A DNA stretch of 64,000 nucleotides from Sphingobacteriia bacterium 28-36-52 (lineage in GTDB: Bacteria > Bacteroidota > Bacteroidia > Chitinophagales > Chitinophagaceae). The DNA lies in the NCBI GenBank assembly GCA_002281575.1, contig NCGN01000005.1, positions 208,837 through 272,836 on the forward strand. Reading direction: 5' to 3'. The number at the start of each line of letters is the position of its first letter. Within the stretch, counting starts at the first letter, position 1. The notes below the pieces were generated by a model. The model saw nothing but the letters and a program-made list of their open reading frames with translations. It did no database searches and was not told where the DNA came from. The translations under genes and the position numbers were made by a program. This document shows, one piece after another, positions 44,547 through 54,400 of this stretch.

Positions 44547-44990
44547 ATGAGTAAACTTCATTTCACCACCAAGCATGCGAATGCGGCTACCGTTCAACAC
44601 AACTGGTATGTAGTTGATGGTACTAATCAAACCGTGGGACGTATTGCATCTAAGATTGCTGCTGTATTACGCGGTAAAAACAAAGCTTATTACACTCCAC
44701 ACGTTGATTGTGGCGATTATGTAATTGTACTAAACGCAGAGAAAGTTGCTTTCACTGGTAATAAGTTAGAAGACAAAGTATACCTAAACTATTCTGGTTA
44801 CCCTGGTGGTAAAAAAGAAGAAGTTGCTGGAAGCTTATTAAAGCGTCGTCCTGAAGTAATTATGGAAAGAGCTGTAAAAGGAATGCTACCAAAAAATAAA
44901 TTAGGTCGTAAAATGATCAAAAAATTATTTGTGTACGCAGGAACTGCACATCCTCATACCGCTCAGCAACCTAAGGAACTTAAATTCTAA
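44547..44990 (+). CDS. rplM: 50S ribosomal protein L13
   Basis: The product has 147 residues. L13 landmarks are WYVVDGTNQTVGRIASKIA, YTPHVDCGDYVIVLNAEKV, AVKGMLPKNKLGRKM and LFVYAGTAHPH. It is an early assembly protein of the large subunit. It starts the rplM-rpsI-rpsB-tsf cluster, with 42 nt to rpsI. Confidence 0.97.
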   Translation: MSKLHFTTKHANAATVQHNWYVVDGTNQTVGRIASKIAAVLRGKNKAYYTPHVDCGDYVIVLNAEKVAFTGNKLEDKVYLNYSGYPGGKKEEVAGSLLKRRPEVIMERAVKGMLPKNKLGRKMIKKLFVYAGTAHPHTAQQPKELKF

Positions 44991-45032
44991 AACATTGTCT
45001 GGTAGTAATGCCAGACGCCAAGCATAATTAAA

Positions 45033-45422
45033 ATGGAAAAACAAAAAAATGCAGTTGGTCGCCGTAAAGAAGCCGTAACACGTGTCTTCATTAGCAAGGG
45101 CGAAGGTAAAATAACTGTAAACGACAAAGATTACAAAGCTTATTTCCCATTGGTTTATTTACAAAACCAAGTAGAAGCTCCTCTTAAAACAACTGAACTA
45201 GAAGGCAAGTTTGATATCGTTATCAATGCTGCTGGTGGTGGTTTAAAGGGTCAAGCTGAAGCAGCTAAATTGGGTATTGCCCGTGCGTTGCTAGAAGTAA
45301 ATCCTGAACTACGTCCTGCATTAAAAGCTGCTGGTCAACTTAAGCGTGATCCTCGTAGTGTTGAACGTAAGAAATTTGGTCATAAGAAAGCACGTAGAAG
45401 CTACCAGTTCAGTAAGCGTTAA
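45033..45422 (+). CDS. rpsI: 30S ribosomal protein S9
   Basis: This 129-residue protein has the S9 hallmarks GRRKEAVTRVFI, GGGLKGQAEAAKLGIARALL and RDPRSVERKKFGHKKARR. It ends in YQFSKR, the basic tail that reaches the decoding centre. Complete and of normal length. Confidence 0.97.
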   Translation: MEKQKNAVGRRKEAVTRVFISKGEGKITVNDKDYKAYFPLVYLQNQVEAPLKTTELEGKFDIVINAAGGGLKGQAEAAKLGIARALLEVNPELRPALKAAGQLKRDPRSVERKKFGHKKARRSYQFSKR

Positions 45423-45479
45423 TCGTTGTATTGAATATCTACTGAAAATAAATTTTAAAAAATTATATAATTCACCACA

Positions 45480-46338
45480 ATGGAAAATAACACTTCACTA
45501 CAACAGCAACTATTGGAGGCCGGCGTTCACTTTGGTCACCTTAAAAAGAAGTGGAATCCTAAGATGTTACCTTACATCTTCGCTGAGAAAAAAGGTATTC
45601 ACATTATTGACCTTAACAAAACAGTAGATTACTTACAAGAGTCTGCTGCTGCCATTAAGCAAATTGCTAAGAGCGGTAAGAAAATTATGTTTGTTGCTAC
45701 CAAGAAGCAAGCAAAAGAAATCGTTACTGAGTGTGCTAAGCGTGTTAATATGCCTTACGCTACGTAAGAGTGTTAAGAAAATGCAGAGCATTGAAAAAAT
45801 GTTGGCAGACGGTAGTGCTGAGAGCTTAACTAAGAAAGAAAGATTAACCCTTACTCGTGATAAGGATAAAATGGAAAAAGTATTAGGTGGTATTGCTCAA
45901 TTGGGCCGTCTTCCTGCAGCTTTATTCTTAGTAGACATTGGTCATGAGCATATTGCTTTAGCTGAAGCTAAGCGTTTAGGCATTACTACTTTTGGAATGG
46001 TTGATACCAATTCTGATCCTAATAAAGTAGACTTTGCTATCCCTGCAAATGATGATGCTACCAAATCTATTGCAATCATTACCAATTATATTGTTGCTGC
46101 TATTGCTGAAGGTTTAGCAGAGCGTCAAGCATCTAAAGATGAAGACGAAACAGATGATAGCAACAACGAAAATGAAGCAAGAGCTCGTCGTTTAGAAGCA
46201 GAAGCACAATCTGAAGCTGGTCGTGGCGGAAGAGGTCGTGGTGCAGGTGCTCCAGCAGGTGGACCAGGTGGTGCACCAAAGCGTCGTACTCCAGCGGGTG
46301 GCGGTAATCGCAGACCTGCAGGTGGTGGCGGTAGATAA
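45480..46338 (+). pseudogene. rpsB: 30S ribosomal protein S2, interrupted by internal deletion and frameshift
   Basis: The first 95 residues (GVHFGHLKKKWNPKMLPYIF, LNKTVDYLQ, KQAKEIVTECAKRVNMPY) read normally to a stop at 45765-45767. The remainder (RKSVKKMQSIEKML onward) is in the +1 frame up to 46338. The highly conserved segment expected between NMPY and RKSVKK (RW-GGMLTN region, about 15 residues) is missing. A junction near 45756-45759 with a loss of about 44 nt would explain both. S2 is essential, so this is a sequencing/assembly error or a culture mutation rather than normal biology. The C-terminus has an unusual RGG/PAGG-rich tail. Confidence 0.88.
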
Positions 46339-46371
46339 GCCTTATTTGAGAATTTTTAAATTGAAATAATT

Positions 46372-47208
46372 ATGTCAACTGCAACTATTACAGCTGCCGA
46401 TATAAATAAATTACGTCAGGCAACAGGTGCCGGAATGTTGGATTGTAGAAAAGCTTTAACTGAAACCAACGGTGATTTTGAAGCTGCTATTGATTGGTTA
46501 CGTAAGCAAGGCCAGAAAGTGGCTGCAAAGCGTAGCGATAGAGAAGCAAAAGAAGGAGTGATTATAGCGCGTACTTCTGCAGACCACAAAGTTGGATTTG
46601 TAGTATGTATTAGCTGTGAAACCGATTTCGTTTCTAAGAATACTGATTTCGTTGCCTTTGCTACATCTATTGCTGATGCAGCTGTTGCAAACAATGTTAA
46701 GAGTGCTGAAGAATTAAACGAGGTATCTATCAATGGTGCCAAAGTAGCCGATTTAATCAATGATAAATTAGCTTCAATTGGTGAAAAAATTGGTGTTGCT
46801 AAGTTTGAAAGAATTGAAGCTCCTTATGTAGCATCTTATATTCACGGTGCAAACCGTATGGGAGTACTAGTAGGCTTAAATGCTGAAGCTGCTGAAGCTG
46901 GTAAAGACGTAGCAATGCAAATTGCTGCTATGAATCCTTTAGCGGTTGATGCAAACAGCATTCCTGCTGAAACCATTGAAAGAGAAAGAGCCATTGTTAT
47001 CGAAACAATGAAAGCTGATCCTAAGATGGCTGGTAAACCAGAAGAAATGGTTGCTAAAATTGCAGAAGGCAAGTTGAATGCATTCTTTAAAGAGAATACA
47101 TTGTTGGCTCAGGCTTTTGTAAAAGATGGCGCTATTACTGTTGAAGCTTACTTAAAGAGTGCTGGTAATGTAACTGTTACCGAATTCAAGCGTGTTGCGC
47201 TAGGATAA
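46372..47208 (+). CDS. tsf: Translation elongation factor Ts
   Basis: This 278-residue nucleotide-exchange factor for EF-Tu has a UBA-like N-terminus (INKLRQATGAGMLDCRKAL), CETDFVSKN, and YIHGANRMGVLVGL. Placement directly after rpsB is the standard bacterial order. A terminator follows. Confidence 0.97.
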   Translation: MSTATITAADINKLRQATGAGMLDCRKALTETNGDFEAAIDWLRKQGQKVAAKRSDREAKEGVIIARTSADHKVGFVVCISCETDFVSKNTDFVAFATSIADAAVANNVKSAEELNEVSINGAKVADLINDKLASIGEKIGVAKFERIEAPYVASYIHGANRMGVLVGLNAEAAEAGKDVAMQIAAMNPLAVDANSIPAETIERERAIVIETMKADPKMAGKPEEMVAKIAEGKLNAFFKENTLLAQAFVKDGAITVEAYLKSAGNVTVTEFKRVALG

Positions 47209-47232
47209 TTTGTACTCTATCAATATTTTTTC

Positions 47233-47264
47233 AAAAGCCTCTCCCATTTATCGGAGGGGCTTTT
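47233..47264 (+). terminator. Intrinsic terminator of the rplM-tsf operon
   Basis: This is a 12-bp stem with one G-U pair (AAAAGCCTCTCC 47233-47244 with GGAGGGGCTTTT 47253-47264) and an 8-nt loop, with a U-rich end. It ends immediately before the pyrH promoter element. Confidence 0.85.
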
Positions 47265-47265
47265 G

Positions 47266-47273
47266 TACTTTTG
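47266..47273 (+). promoter_or_regulatory. Candidate -7 element for pyrH
   Basis: TACTTTTG is an exact TAnnTTTG match, 27 nt before the pyrH ATG and directly after the tsf terminator. Confidence 0.48.
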
Positions 47274-47300
47274 TAACCTACTCAATATTAAACCAAACTC

Positions 47301-48017
47301 ATGCTACCAAAATTCAAACGTATCCTGCTTAAATTATCCGGTGAAGCTTTATTAGGTGACCAAAGAAATGGAGATCCTTTTAATCCGAAAATCATAGAGC
47401 AATATGCGCATGATATTAAGCGTGTAACCGATTTAGGGGTTCAAGTAGCAATTGTAATTGGGGGTGGTAATATTTACCGTGGTATGAATGAAGCCGATAG
47501 TGGTATTGAAAGAGCTCACGGTGATTATATGGGCATGTTGGCAACAGTTATTAATGCAATGGCTATGCAGGCAATGTTAGAGAAAATTGGCGTATACACT
47601 CGTTTACAGAGTGCTATTAATATGGAACAAGTTGCTGAACCTTATATTCGCAGAAAAGCTTTGCGTCATTTAGAAAAAGGACGTGTAGTGATTTTTGGTG
47701 CTGGAACTGGTAACCCTTATTTTACTACCGACACCGCGGGTTCATTAAGAGCCATTGAAATGAAGGCCGATGTTATTTTAAAAGGAACAAGGGTAGATGG
47801 TATTTACAGTGCTGATCCAGAAAAAGATCCAACTGCAACTAAATTTGAAAAATTGAGCTTCCAGGAATGTATTTCTCAAAACCTGAAAGTGATGGATATG
47901 ACTGCATTTACGTTATGTATGGAGAATAAATTACCCATCATTGTTTTTGATATGAATACTCAAGGAAATTTACTTCAAGTAGTAGAAGGCGCCAATGTAG
48001 GTACTTTGGTAAGCTAG
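47301..48017 (+). CDS. pyrH: Uridylate kinase
   Basis: This 238-residue member of the amino-acid-kinase fold phosphorylates UMP to UDP. Landmarks are [56 protein letters not shown] and [14 protein letters not shown] TAnnTTTG element lies upstream after the tsf terminator. Confidence 0.97.
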   Translation: MLPKFKRILLKLSGEALLGDQRNGDPFNPKIIEQYAHDIKRVTDLGVQVAIVIGGGNIYRGMNEADSGIERAHGDYMGMLATVINAMAMQAMLEKIGVYTRLQSAINMEQVAEPYIRRKALRHLEKGRVVIFGAGTGNPYFTTDTAGSLRAIEMKADVILKGTRVDGIYSADPEKDPTATKFEKLSFQECISQNLKVMDMTAFTLCMENKLPIIVFDMNTQGNLLQVVEGANVGTLVS

Positions 48018-48074
48018 TGGTCCGTTCGTGTAAAAATATATGTTATTCAATGATCCTATGGTAATTTCATACTG

Positions 48075-49379
48075 ATGCGTAAGTTAATTCTATTGTTATT
48101 TATTGGAGTGGTTTCTGCTGCAGCTTGTTTTGGCCAGAAGCGGCTTAGTTTATCAGATGCAGTGGCTATTGCATTAAAGAATAGCTATGATATTCAACTA
48201 GCCAAAAACAATTTGGAAATTGCTGGTATTAATAATTATGTAGGCGTTGCTGGAGGTTTACCAACCGTTACAGCAACCATGAATGATGTAGAAAATATCA
48301 CCAGCATTAATCAACAATTTCCGGACCCATCTAGAAATATTACGAGAACCGGGGTTGCTTCTAATAATTTAAATGCGAATATTACTGCTGGAATAGTTTT
48401 GTTTAATGGATTTAGGGTTAAAGCGGCTCAGCAACGTTTGCAAGAATTGCAAAAAATGAACCAAGACATGTTGAATGCACAAATTCAAACTACCATGGCT
48501 TCGGTGATTACGAATTACTATGATGTAGTTCGTCAGCAGAATTTACTCAGTACCATTAATAAATCCATTGAAGTTTCACAACAGAGAATTGATATTATTA
48601 AAAGCCGTAAAGAGGTAGGTCTTGCCAATAATGCAGACTTATACCAAGCACAAATTGATTTAAATGCATTGGTACAATCTAAACAAGCGCAACAATTAAT
48701 TATTGATCAGGGTAAAACTAATTTACTAAGCTTGCTCTTTGTTAGTCCTGACTCTGCCGTTATTATTAGAGATACCATTATTGTGGATGAAAAAATTAAT
48801 TTCAGCCAACTTAAAAACTTGGCTTTAAGAAATCCACAAATTTTGGCAGCAGAACAACAAATTAAAATCAATGAATTAATTGAGAGAGAAACTGCAGCTT
48901 TAAGGGTTCCTACATTAAGAGCAACTACAGGATTCAATCTAACCAATACTAAAAGCGCCGCAGGCTTTATCTTAGAAAATAGAACTTATGGCCCTTTTTT
49001 AGGCATCAATTTGGCTATTCCTATTTACAATGGATTAATAAATAAAAAGCAATTACAAGTAGCTGAAATAAATACTCGTAATGCAAAAGTTCAGCGTGAT
49101 CAATTTTTATTGAACATAGAAACTGGTGCTGTAAGAACTTATCAAGCATATACCAATACCTTGGCCCAATTACAAACAGCCAAAGAAAATCAATTACTCA
49201 GCAAGCAATTATTGGATTTGGTAATGCAACGTTTTCAACTTGGTCAAGCTACAATAGTAGATGTTAAATTGGCGCAACAAAGTTTTGAAAACGAATCATA
49301 TAGATTGGTTAACTTGTCTTTTACAGCCAAGGTTGCCGAAGTAGAACTAAAGCGCTTGGCCAATATTATTGAGCCTTAA
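48075..49379 (+). CDS. TolC-family outer membrane efflux protein (standalone)
   Basis: This 434-residue protein has a signal peptide (ACFGQK) and two outer-membrane-efflux repeats with long coiled-coil helices. No pump or adaptor gene is adjacent; the next gene encodes an aminotransferase, which it overlaps only if the TTG start is used. It may serve pumps encoded elsewhere. Confidence 0.85.
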   Translation: MRKLILLLFIGVVSAAACFGQKRLSLSDAVAIALKNSYDIQLAKNNLEIAGINNYVGVAGGLPTVTATMNDVENITSINQQFPDPSRNITRTGVASNNLNANITAGIVLFNGFRVKAAQQRLQELQKMNQDMLNAQIQTTMASVITNYYDVVRQQNLLSTINKSIEVSQQRIDIIKSRKEVGLANNADLYQAQIDLNALVQSKQAQQLIIDQGKTNLLSLLFVSPDSAVIIRDTIIVDEKINFSQLKNLALRNPQILAAEQQIKINELIERETAALRVPTLRATTGFNLTNTKSAAGFILENRTYGPFLGINLAIPIYNGLINKKQLQVAEINTRNAKVQRDQFLLNIETGAVRTYQAYTNTLAQLQTAKENQLLSKQLLDLVMQRFQLGQATIVDVKLAQQSFENESYRLVNLSFTAKVAEVELKRLANIIEP

Positions 49380-49389
49380 TTATTTTAAA

Positions 49390-50538
49390 GTGTCTATTGC
49401 AATACAGTCCAAATTACCACATGTAGGTACCACTATTTTTACCATAATGAGCCAGTTGGCCAATGAATACGGCGCTGTTAATTTAGGACAGGGTTTCCCC
49501 GATTTTATGATGAGTGCTGAGCTAACTGGTTTGGTTGATAAAGCCATGCGTGATGGATTCAATCAATACACCCATATGAATGGGTATCCGCCATTGTTAA
49601 CTGCACTCGCTGCAAAAGCAGTTAACCTCTATGGAGCCGCAGTTGATGCAACCAATGAAATTACCGTAACACCTGGTGGCACCTATGCTATATACACTGC
49701 ACTTACTACTGTATTGCAACCTGGTGATGAAGTCATTTTATTTGAACCTGCATACGATTGCTATATTCCAACTATAGAATTAAATAAAGCCATTGCAGTT
49801 CCTATACAATTAGAATATCCCAACTATGCAATTCCATGGGATGAAGTAAAAGAAAAAATTACGCCTCGCACTAGAATGATCATGATTAACTCGCCCCATA
49901 ATCCAACGGGCGCGGTATTGTCTGCAACTGATATGCAAACCTTGGCGAGTATTGTTGCGGGTACTAATATTTTGATATTAAGTGATGAAGTGTATGAGCA
50001 TTTAATTTTTGATGGGATTGAACACCAAAGTATATTGAAATACCCTGCATTATTCGAGCGCAGTTTTGTTTGTTTCTCTTTTGGTAAAACTTATCATTGT
50101 ACAGGCTGGAAGTTGGGTTATTGCATAGCACCAACTAGCTTAATGAAAGAGTTTAGAAAAGTTCATCAGTTCAATTGTTTTAGCTGTAATACCCCTCAGC
50201 AAGTTGCCTTAACGGAGTATATTCAAAATGCAGAAGCTTACTTACAATTGGGTACACAAATACAAGCCAAGCGCGATTACTTCAGAACATTAATGCGCGA
50301 TACTCCATTTACCTCTATACCTTCTCATGGAAGTTATTTTGAATGTTATAGCTATGCGCATTTTAGTCAAGTTTCCGATAAAGAGTTAGCCATCGCCCTC
50401 ACCAAGGAATTTGGCGTTGCAACCATTCCGGTTTCTGCTTTCTATCAGAATGGTCAAGACCATAAAGTATTGCGTTTTTGTTTTGCTAAGCAAGAAAGCA
50501 CATTAGAAAAAGCAGTGGAGGGGTTGAGGCGCCTTTAG
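49390..50538 (+). CDS. YbdL-type methionine aminotransferase
   Basis: This protein of about 382 residues resembles E. coli YbdL: SKLPHVGTTIFTIMSQLA, NLGQGFPDF, NSPHNPTGAV, LSDEVYEHL, and the PLP Lys in SFGKTYHCTGWKLGY. YbdL prefers methionine, Phe and His. GTG 49390, just past the tolC stop, matches homologue N-termini better than TTG 49369. Confidence 0.85.
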   Translation: MSIAIQSKLPHVGTTIFTIMSQLANEYGAVNLGQGFPDFMMSAELTGLVDKAMRDGFNQYTHMNGYPPLLTALAAKAVNLYGAAVDATNEITVTPGGTYAIYTALTTVLQPGDEVILFEPAYDCYIPTIELNKAIAVPIQLEYPNYAIPWDEVKEKITPRTRMIMINSPHNPTGAVLSATDMQTLASIVAGTNILILSDEVYEHLIFDGIEHQSILKYPALFERSFVCFSFGKTYHCTGWKLGYCIAPTSLMKEFRKVHQFNCFSCNTPQQVALTEYIQNAEAYLQLGTQIQAKRDYFRTLMRDTPFTSIPSHGSYFECYSYAHFSQVSDKELAIALTKEFGVATIPVSAFYQNGQDHKVLRFCFAKQESTLEKAVEGLRRL

Positions 50539-50547
50539 GACTTGAAA

Positions 50548-50575
50548 AAACCGGCTCGAAAAATTCGGCCGGTTT
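50548..50575. terminator. Terminator between aminotransferase and AIM24 genes
   Basis: The stem AAACCGGC / GCCGGTTT (50548-50555 and 50568-50575) is flanked by A-runs on the left and T-rich sequence on the right, so it can serve both convergent genes. Confidence 0.7.
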
Positions 50576-50624
50576 AATCCTTTATGCTATTCGTAATGGT
50601 ATTGTTGCTTTAAAAGCTTCTTAA

Positions 50625-51416
50625 TTACCATTTGCCATCTCCATCTAATATATTACCTAATCCACCCAATATACTTCCTTCCTCTTTGCGGGCACCTACA
50701 CCATATTGTAGAATTCTACCAGCTAAGCGACTAATGGGTAATGTTTGAATCCAAACTGAACCTGGTCCTGTAAGAGTGGCAAAAAATAATCCCTCCCCTC
50801 CAAACAAAGTGTTCTTAATTCCCCCAACAAATTGGATATCATAGTTTACGCTAGAAGTAAATCCTACTATACATCCAGTATCAATTTTCAAAGTTTCCCC
50901 GGGGTGTAAATCTCTCTTGAATACATGGCCACCTGCGTGTAAAAAACTCATGCCATCCCCTTCCAATTTTTGCATGATGAATCCTTCGCCTCCAAATAAT
51001 CCTGTTCCCAGTTTTCGCTGAAATTCAATTCCTACATTCACTCCTTTTGCTGCACATAAAAAACTATCTTTTTGACAAATAATTCTATTATTGTATGCAG
51101 ATAAATCTAATGGGATGATTTTTCCAGGATAGGGGGATGCAAAGCTCACCCTGCGCTTACCATGGTTTACATTGGTAAATGCGGTCATGAATAAGCTTTC
51201 GCCTGTCAACATTCTTTTTCCTGCATTCAAGAGTTTTCCAAAAATGCTATCATTTTGTCTAGATCCATCGCCGAACATGGTTTCCATCATCACTCCATCA
51301 TCCATCATCATGAACGCTCCTGGCTCGGCAATGGCAGTTTCATTGTAGTCTAATTCTACTTCTACATATTGCATTTCTTCACCAAAAATGCGGTAGTCTA
51401 TTTCGTGGTTTCGCAT
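50625..51416 (-). CDS. AIM24/TIGR00266-family protein
   Basis: This 263-residue beta-rich protein of the AIM24 family (function undefined) has the recurring GxLFGGEGF and NTLFGGEGLFFATLTGPG motifs. No signal peptide. It lies 3 nt after the RND pump gene on the same strand, so it is the last gene of the efflux operon, a link that might hint at envelope stress. Confidence 0.82.
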   Translation of the reverse strand: MRNHEIDYRIFGEEMQYVEVELDYNETAIAEPGAFMMMDDGVMMETMFGDGSRQNDSIFGKLLNAGKRMLTGESLFMTAFTNVNHGKRRVSFASPYPGKIIPLDLSAYNNRIICQKDSFLCAAKGVNVGIEFQRKLGTGLFGGEGFIMQKLEGDGMSFLHAGGHVFKRDLHPGETLKIDTGCIVGFTSSVNYDIQFVGGIKNTLFGGEGLFFATLTGPGSVWIQTLPISRLAGRILQYGVGARKEEGSILGGLGNILDGDGKW

Positions 51417-51419
51417 ATA

Positions 51420-54400
51420 TTAATTTTTTACTAAAATAGATTTTTGTTCTCCCATCCACACTTTCTTACCCTGAATTGTTCTTACTCCAAACATGATTCC
51501 TACAAAAATAAAGAAGAGTGGTCCGGTAAATCCAAACAATGCTACATATTTAGTACCATAAAACCTTTCCATTGGTCTTCTTAATCTTTCTGAAATTAAG
51601 TACATACTTGGTACCATAATTAGGGTTAAGAAGAAAGAGAATATTAAACCATAAATAATAGTCCATGCCAAAGGCCCCCAGAATACTACAGAGTCACCTC
51701 CAATAAAAATCTTAGGATCTAAATGAGTAAACATTGAAACGAAATCTATATTGAATCCTACTGCCAATGGTAACATACCCATAATAGTAGCTAAGGCAGT
51801 TAATAATACAGGAATGATTCTGATTTTTCCTGCCTCAATGGCTGCTTCCCTGGTTTTGTATCCACGACCTCTTAACTCATCGGTAAATTCAATCAATAGA
51901 ATACCATTCTTAATTACAATACCTGCTAATCCAATAATTCCAACCCCTACCATGATGGTAGCCATGCTCTTTCCTGTTAATGCATATCCTAAGAATACGC
52001 CTATGATAGAGAAGAATATTTCGGTAAGTACAATGAAGGGTTTACTCAAGCTATTGAACTGTAATACTAGTATTAAAAAGATAATCAATAAGGCACTCAA
52101 CAATGCAGTTCCTAAGAATGAACTTGTTTCTGCTTGTTGCTCTCCTTCTCCTGTTTGCTTAATAGTAATATCAGCAGGAATAGGTGTTTTGGCTTTAAAC
52201 TCTTCAATCTTTTTAGCCAAAGCCTTATTAATTTCTGGTGTTAATGAAGGATCTGTTACAGCCGATTGAATTTGAATGGTTCTTTTTAGATTTTTTCTTT
52301 TAACTCCCCCTGCTGTATTCGTATATTCTAAAGTGGCCACACTATTTATTGGAATTTGCTTAATTGCTCCTGAAGTAAAATCTCTGAAAACAATCCGCAT
52401 ATTCATCAATTCATTAATGTCGTTTCTAGACTTCGTATTTAAACGCAATTGAATTTTGTATTCGTCTTCGTCGTCTTTTAATTTGCTCACTTCTTTACCA
52501 AACACGGCAGTTCTTAATTCCATTCCAATTTGTGCAGTACTTACTCCCTCTGCTAATGCACGTTGTCTATCTATATTAACCGTAATTTCAGGGTTGTTTA
52601 AGTCAACATCCATTTCTAAGTTTTGCATTCCTGCAATTCTATTGGTATCTAAGTGATTTTGTAACTGAATAGCTGTTTTAGCCAACGCATCAAAATTGTC
52701 ACCTGCTACTTCAATATTTACAGGTGGTTCTGTTGGCGGTCCAGCATCTTCTTGTCTTACTTCTATGGATCCACCTGGAATACCTTTCATTTGTTTTCTA
52801 ATTTCCTCTTGAATTGGGGCAGAGCTTTTACCATGCCTTTGTTCAAATTCAACAAAGGAAATTTGTATTCTTCCTAAGTGAGACTGAGTACTTCTATTGT
52901 TGTCTCTAGGATTATTTGCTCCAACTGCAACGTTTGAAATAACACTTTCCACAATACTACCTTCTTTGCCAGGTTGTTCGGTACCCAGAACTTTATAAAC
53001 CCTTCCTTCCAATATTCTCAATACAGAATCAGTGGTTTGTGATTTAGTACCTATAGGCATTTTTAAATACACATATACAAATTTTGGATCACCGCTAGGA
53101 AAGAATGGCTTAGGATTATCTCTAAGAATTAATAAGAGTAAAGAGATGGGAAATAAAATGAATAAGCCAATTAATAAATACACTGGTCTTTTTCTTACCA
53201 AAATGTATTTGAGTAATGCTTCATAACGGTTCATTAAACCTGGTAAAGCTCTTTCTTGGAAAAAGTGAATAATATTTCTAAGTACATATCTTTCCAATAC
53301 AATTAAGCCCATCATAAAGATTAAGAAATTACCAAATCCATGCCATCCAGCTATATTGAATAGAACGCCCAATATGGCTGAACCCCAGAACCACCATTTT
53401 TTGAAAATGGCATTTTTAGGAGACTCAAATTCACGTCCTTCTGGCTTCATGAAGCTTACCGCAAATACGGGGTTGATAAAAAATGCAACCACCAATGATG
53501 CTGCCAATGTTAAGATGAGCATGATGGGTAAGTATATCATGAACTTCCCAATAATGCCTTTCCATAGCAATAGCGGGAAGAAAGGTGCCAATGTTGTAGC
53601 TGTTCCTGCTAACACCGGAATAAATACTTCTCCTGCTGCTTCTTTGGCTGATCGTACAATTTTTACTTTGCCATTATTATATATTCTGTGGGTGTTTTCA
53701 ATTACAACAATGGCATCGTCTACTATAATACCCAATCCAAATAGTAATGCAAACAATACAATAAAGTTGAGTGTGATGGCACCGCCTGCAATTAATTCGC
53801 CTAACGGTAAAAACATAAATGATACAAAAACAGAAAGTGGTACACTTAATGCCACAAAAAAGGCATTGGTTACACCCATAAAGAACATTAAAATTAAGAG
53901 CACCAAGATGAATCCAATAATGATGGTATTAACCAATTCATTAAATGAGGTTTTCGTTCCTTTACTTTGGTCACCAGTAATAACTACTTTAAGATTTTTT
54001 GGTAGCTCTTCACTTTGTTGCATTTCTGCAACAATTTTATTAATACCGTCTGCAGTATTAATTAAATTTTCTCCAGCTCTTTTTACAATGTTTACGGTAA
54101 TAACATTAGCACCATCTAAACGGGCATAGCTTTCAGTTTCTTTTACTGTATCTATTATTTGTGCTACATCTTGTAAATAAATGGGTGCTCCATTTACGTT
54201 CTTGATTTGAATATGTTGCATATCATAAGCACTAGTAAATTGCCCTTTTATTTTGATATTGCGCTTCATGGTTCCAACTTCTACCAAGCCACCACTGATG
54301 TCTTTGTTTTCTAAATTAACTGCACTCTCAATATCTCTAAAAGTAAGTTTAGCCGCAGCTAATTTTGCTGGATCAATATTGATTTGAATTTCACGCTCAG

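Noticed and set aside
51751..52269. Plus-strand frame (172 residues) opposite the RND pump
   Set aside because: Shadow of the conserved transmembrane part of the pump gene; no plausible start signal or homology.
53356..54129. Long plus-strand frame (257 residues) opposite the RND pump
   Set aside because: Composition is that of a reverse reading of membrane-helix codons; the minus-strand pump is certain and complete, and no domain is recognisable here.
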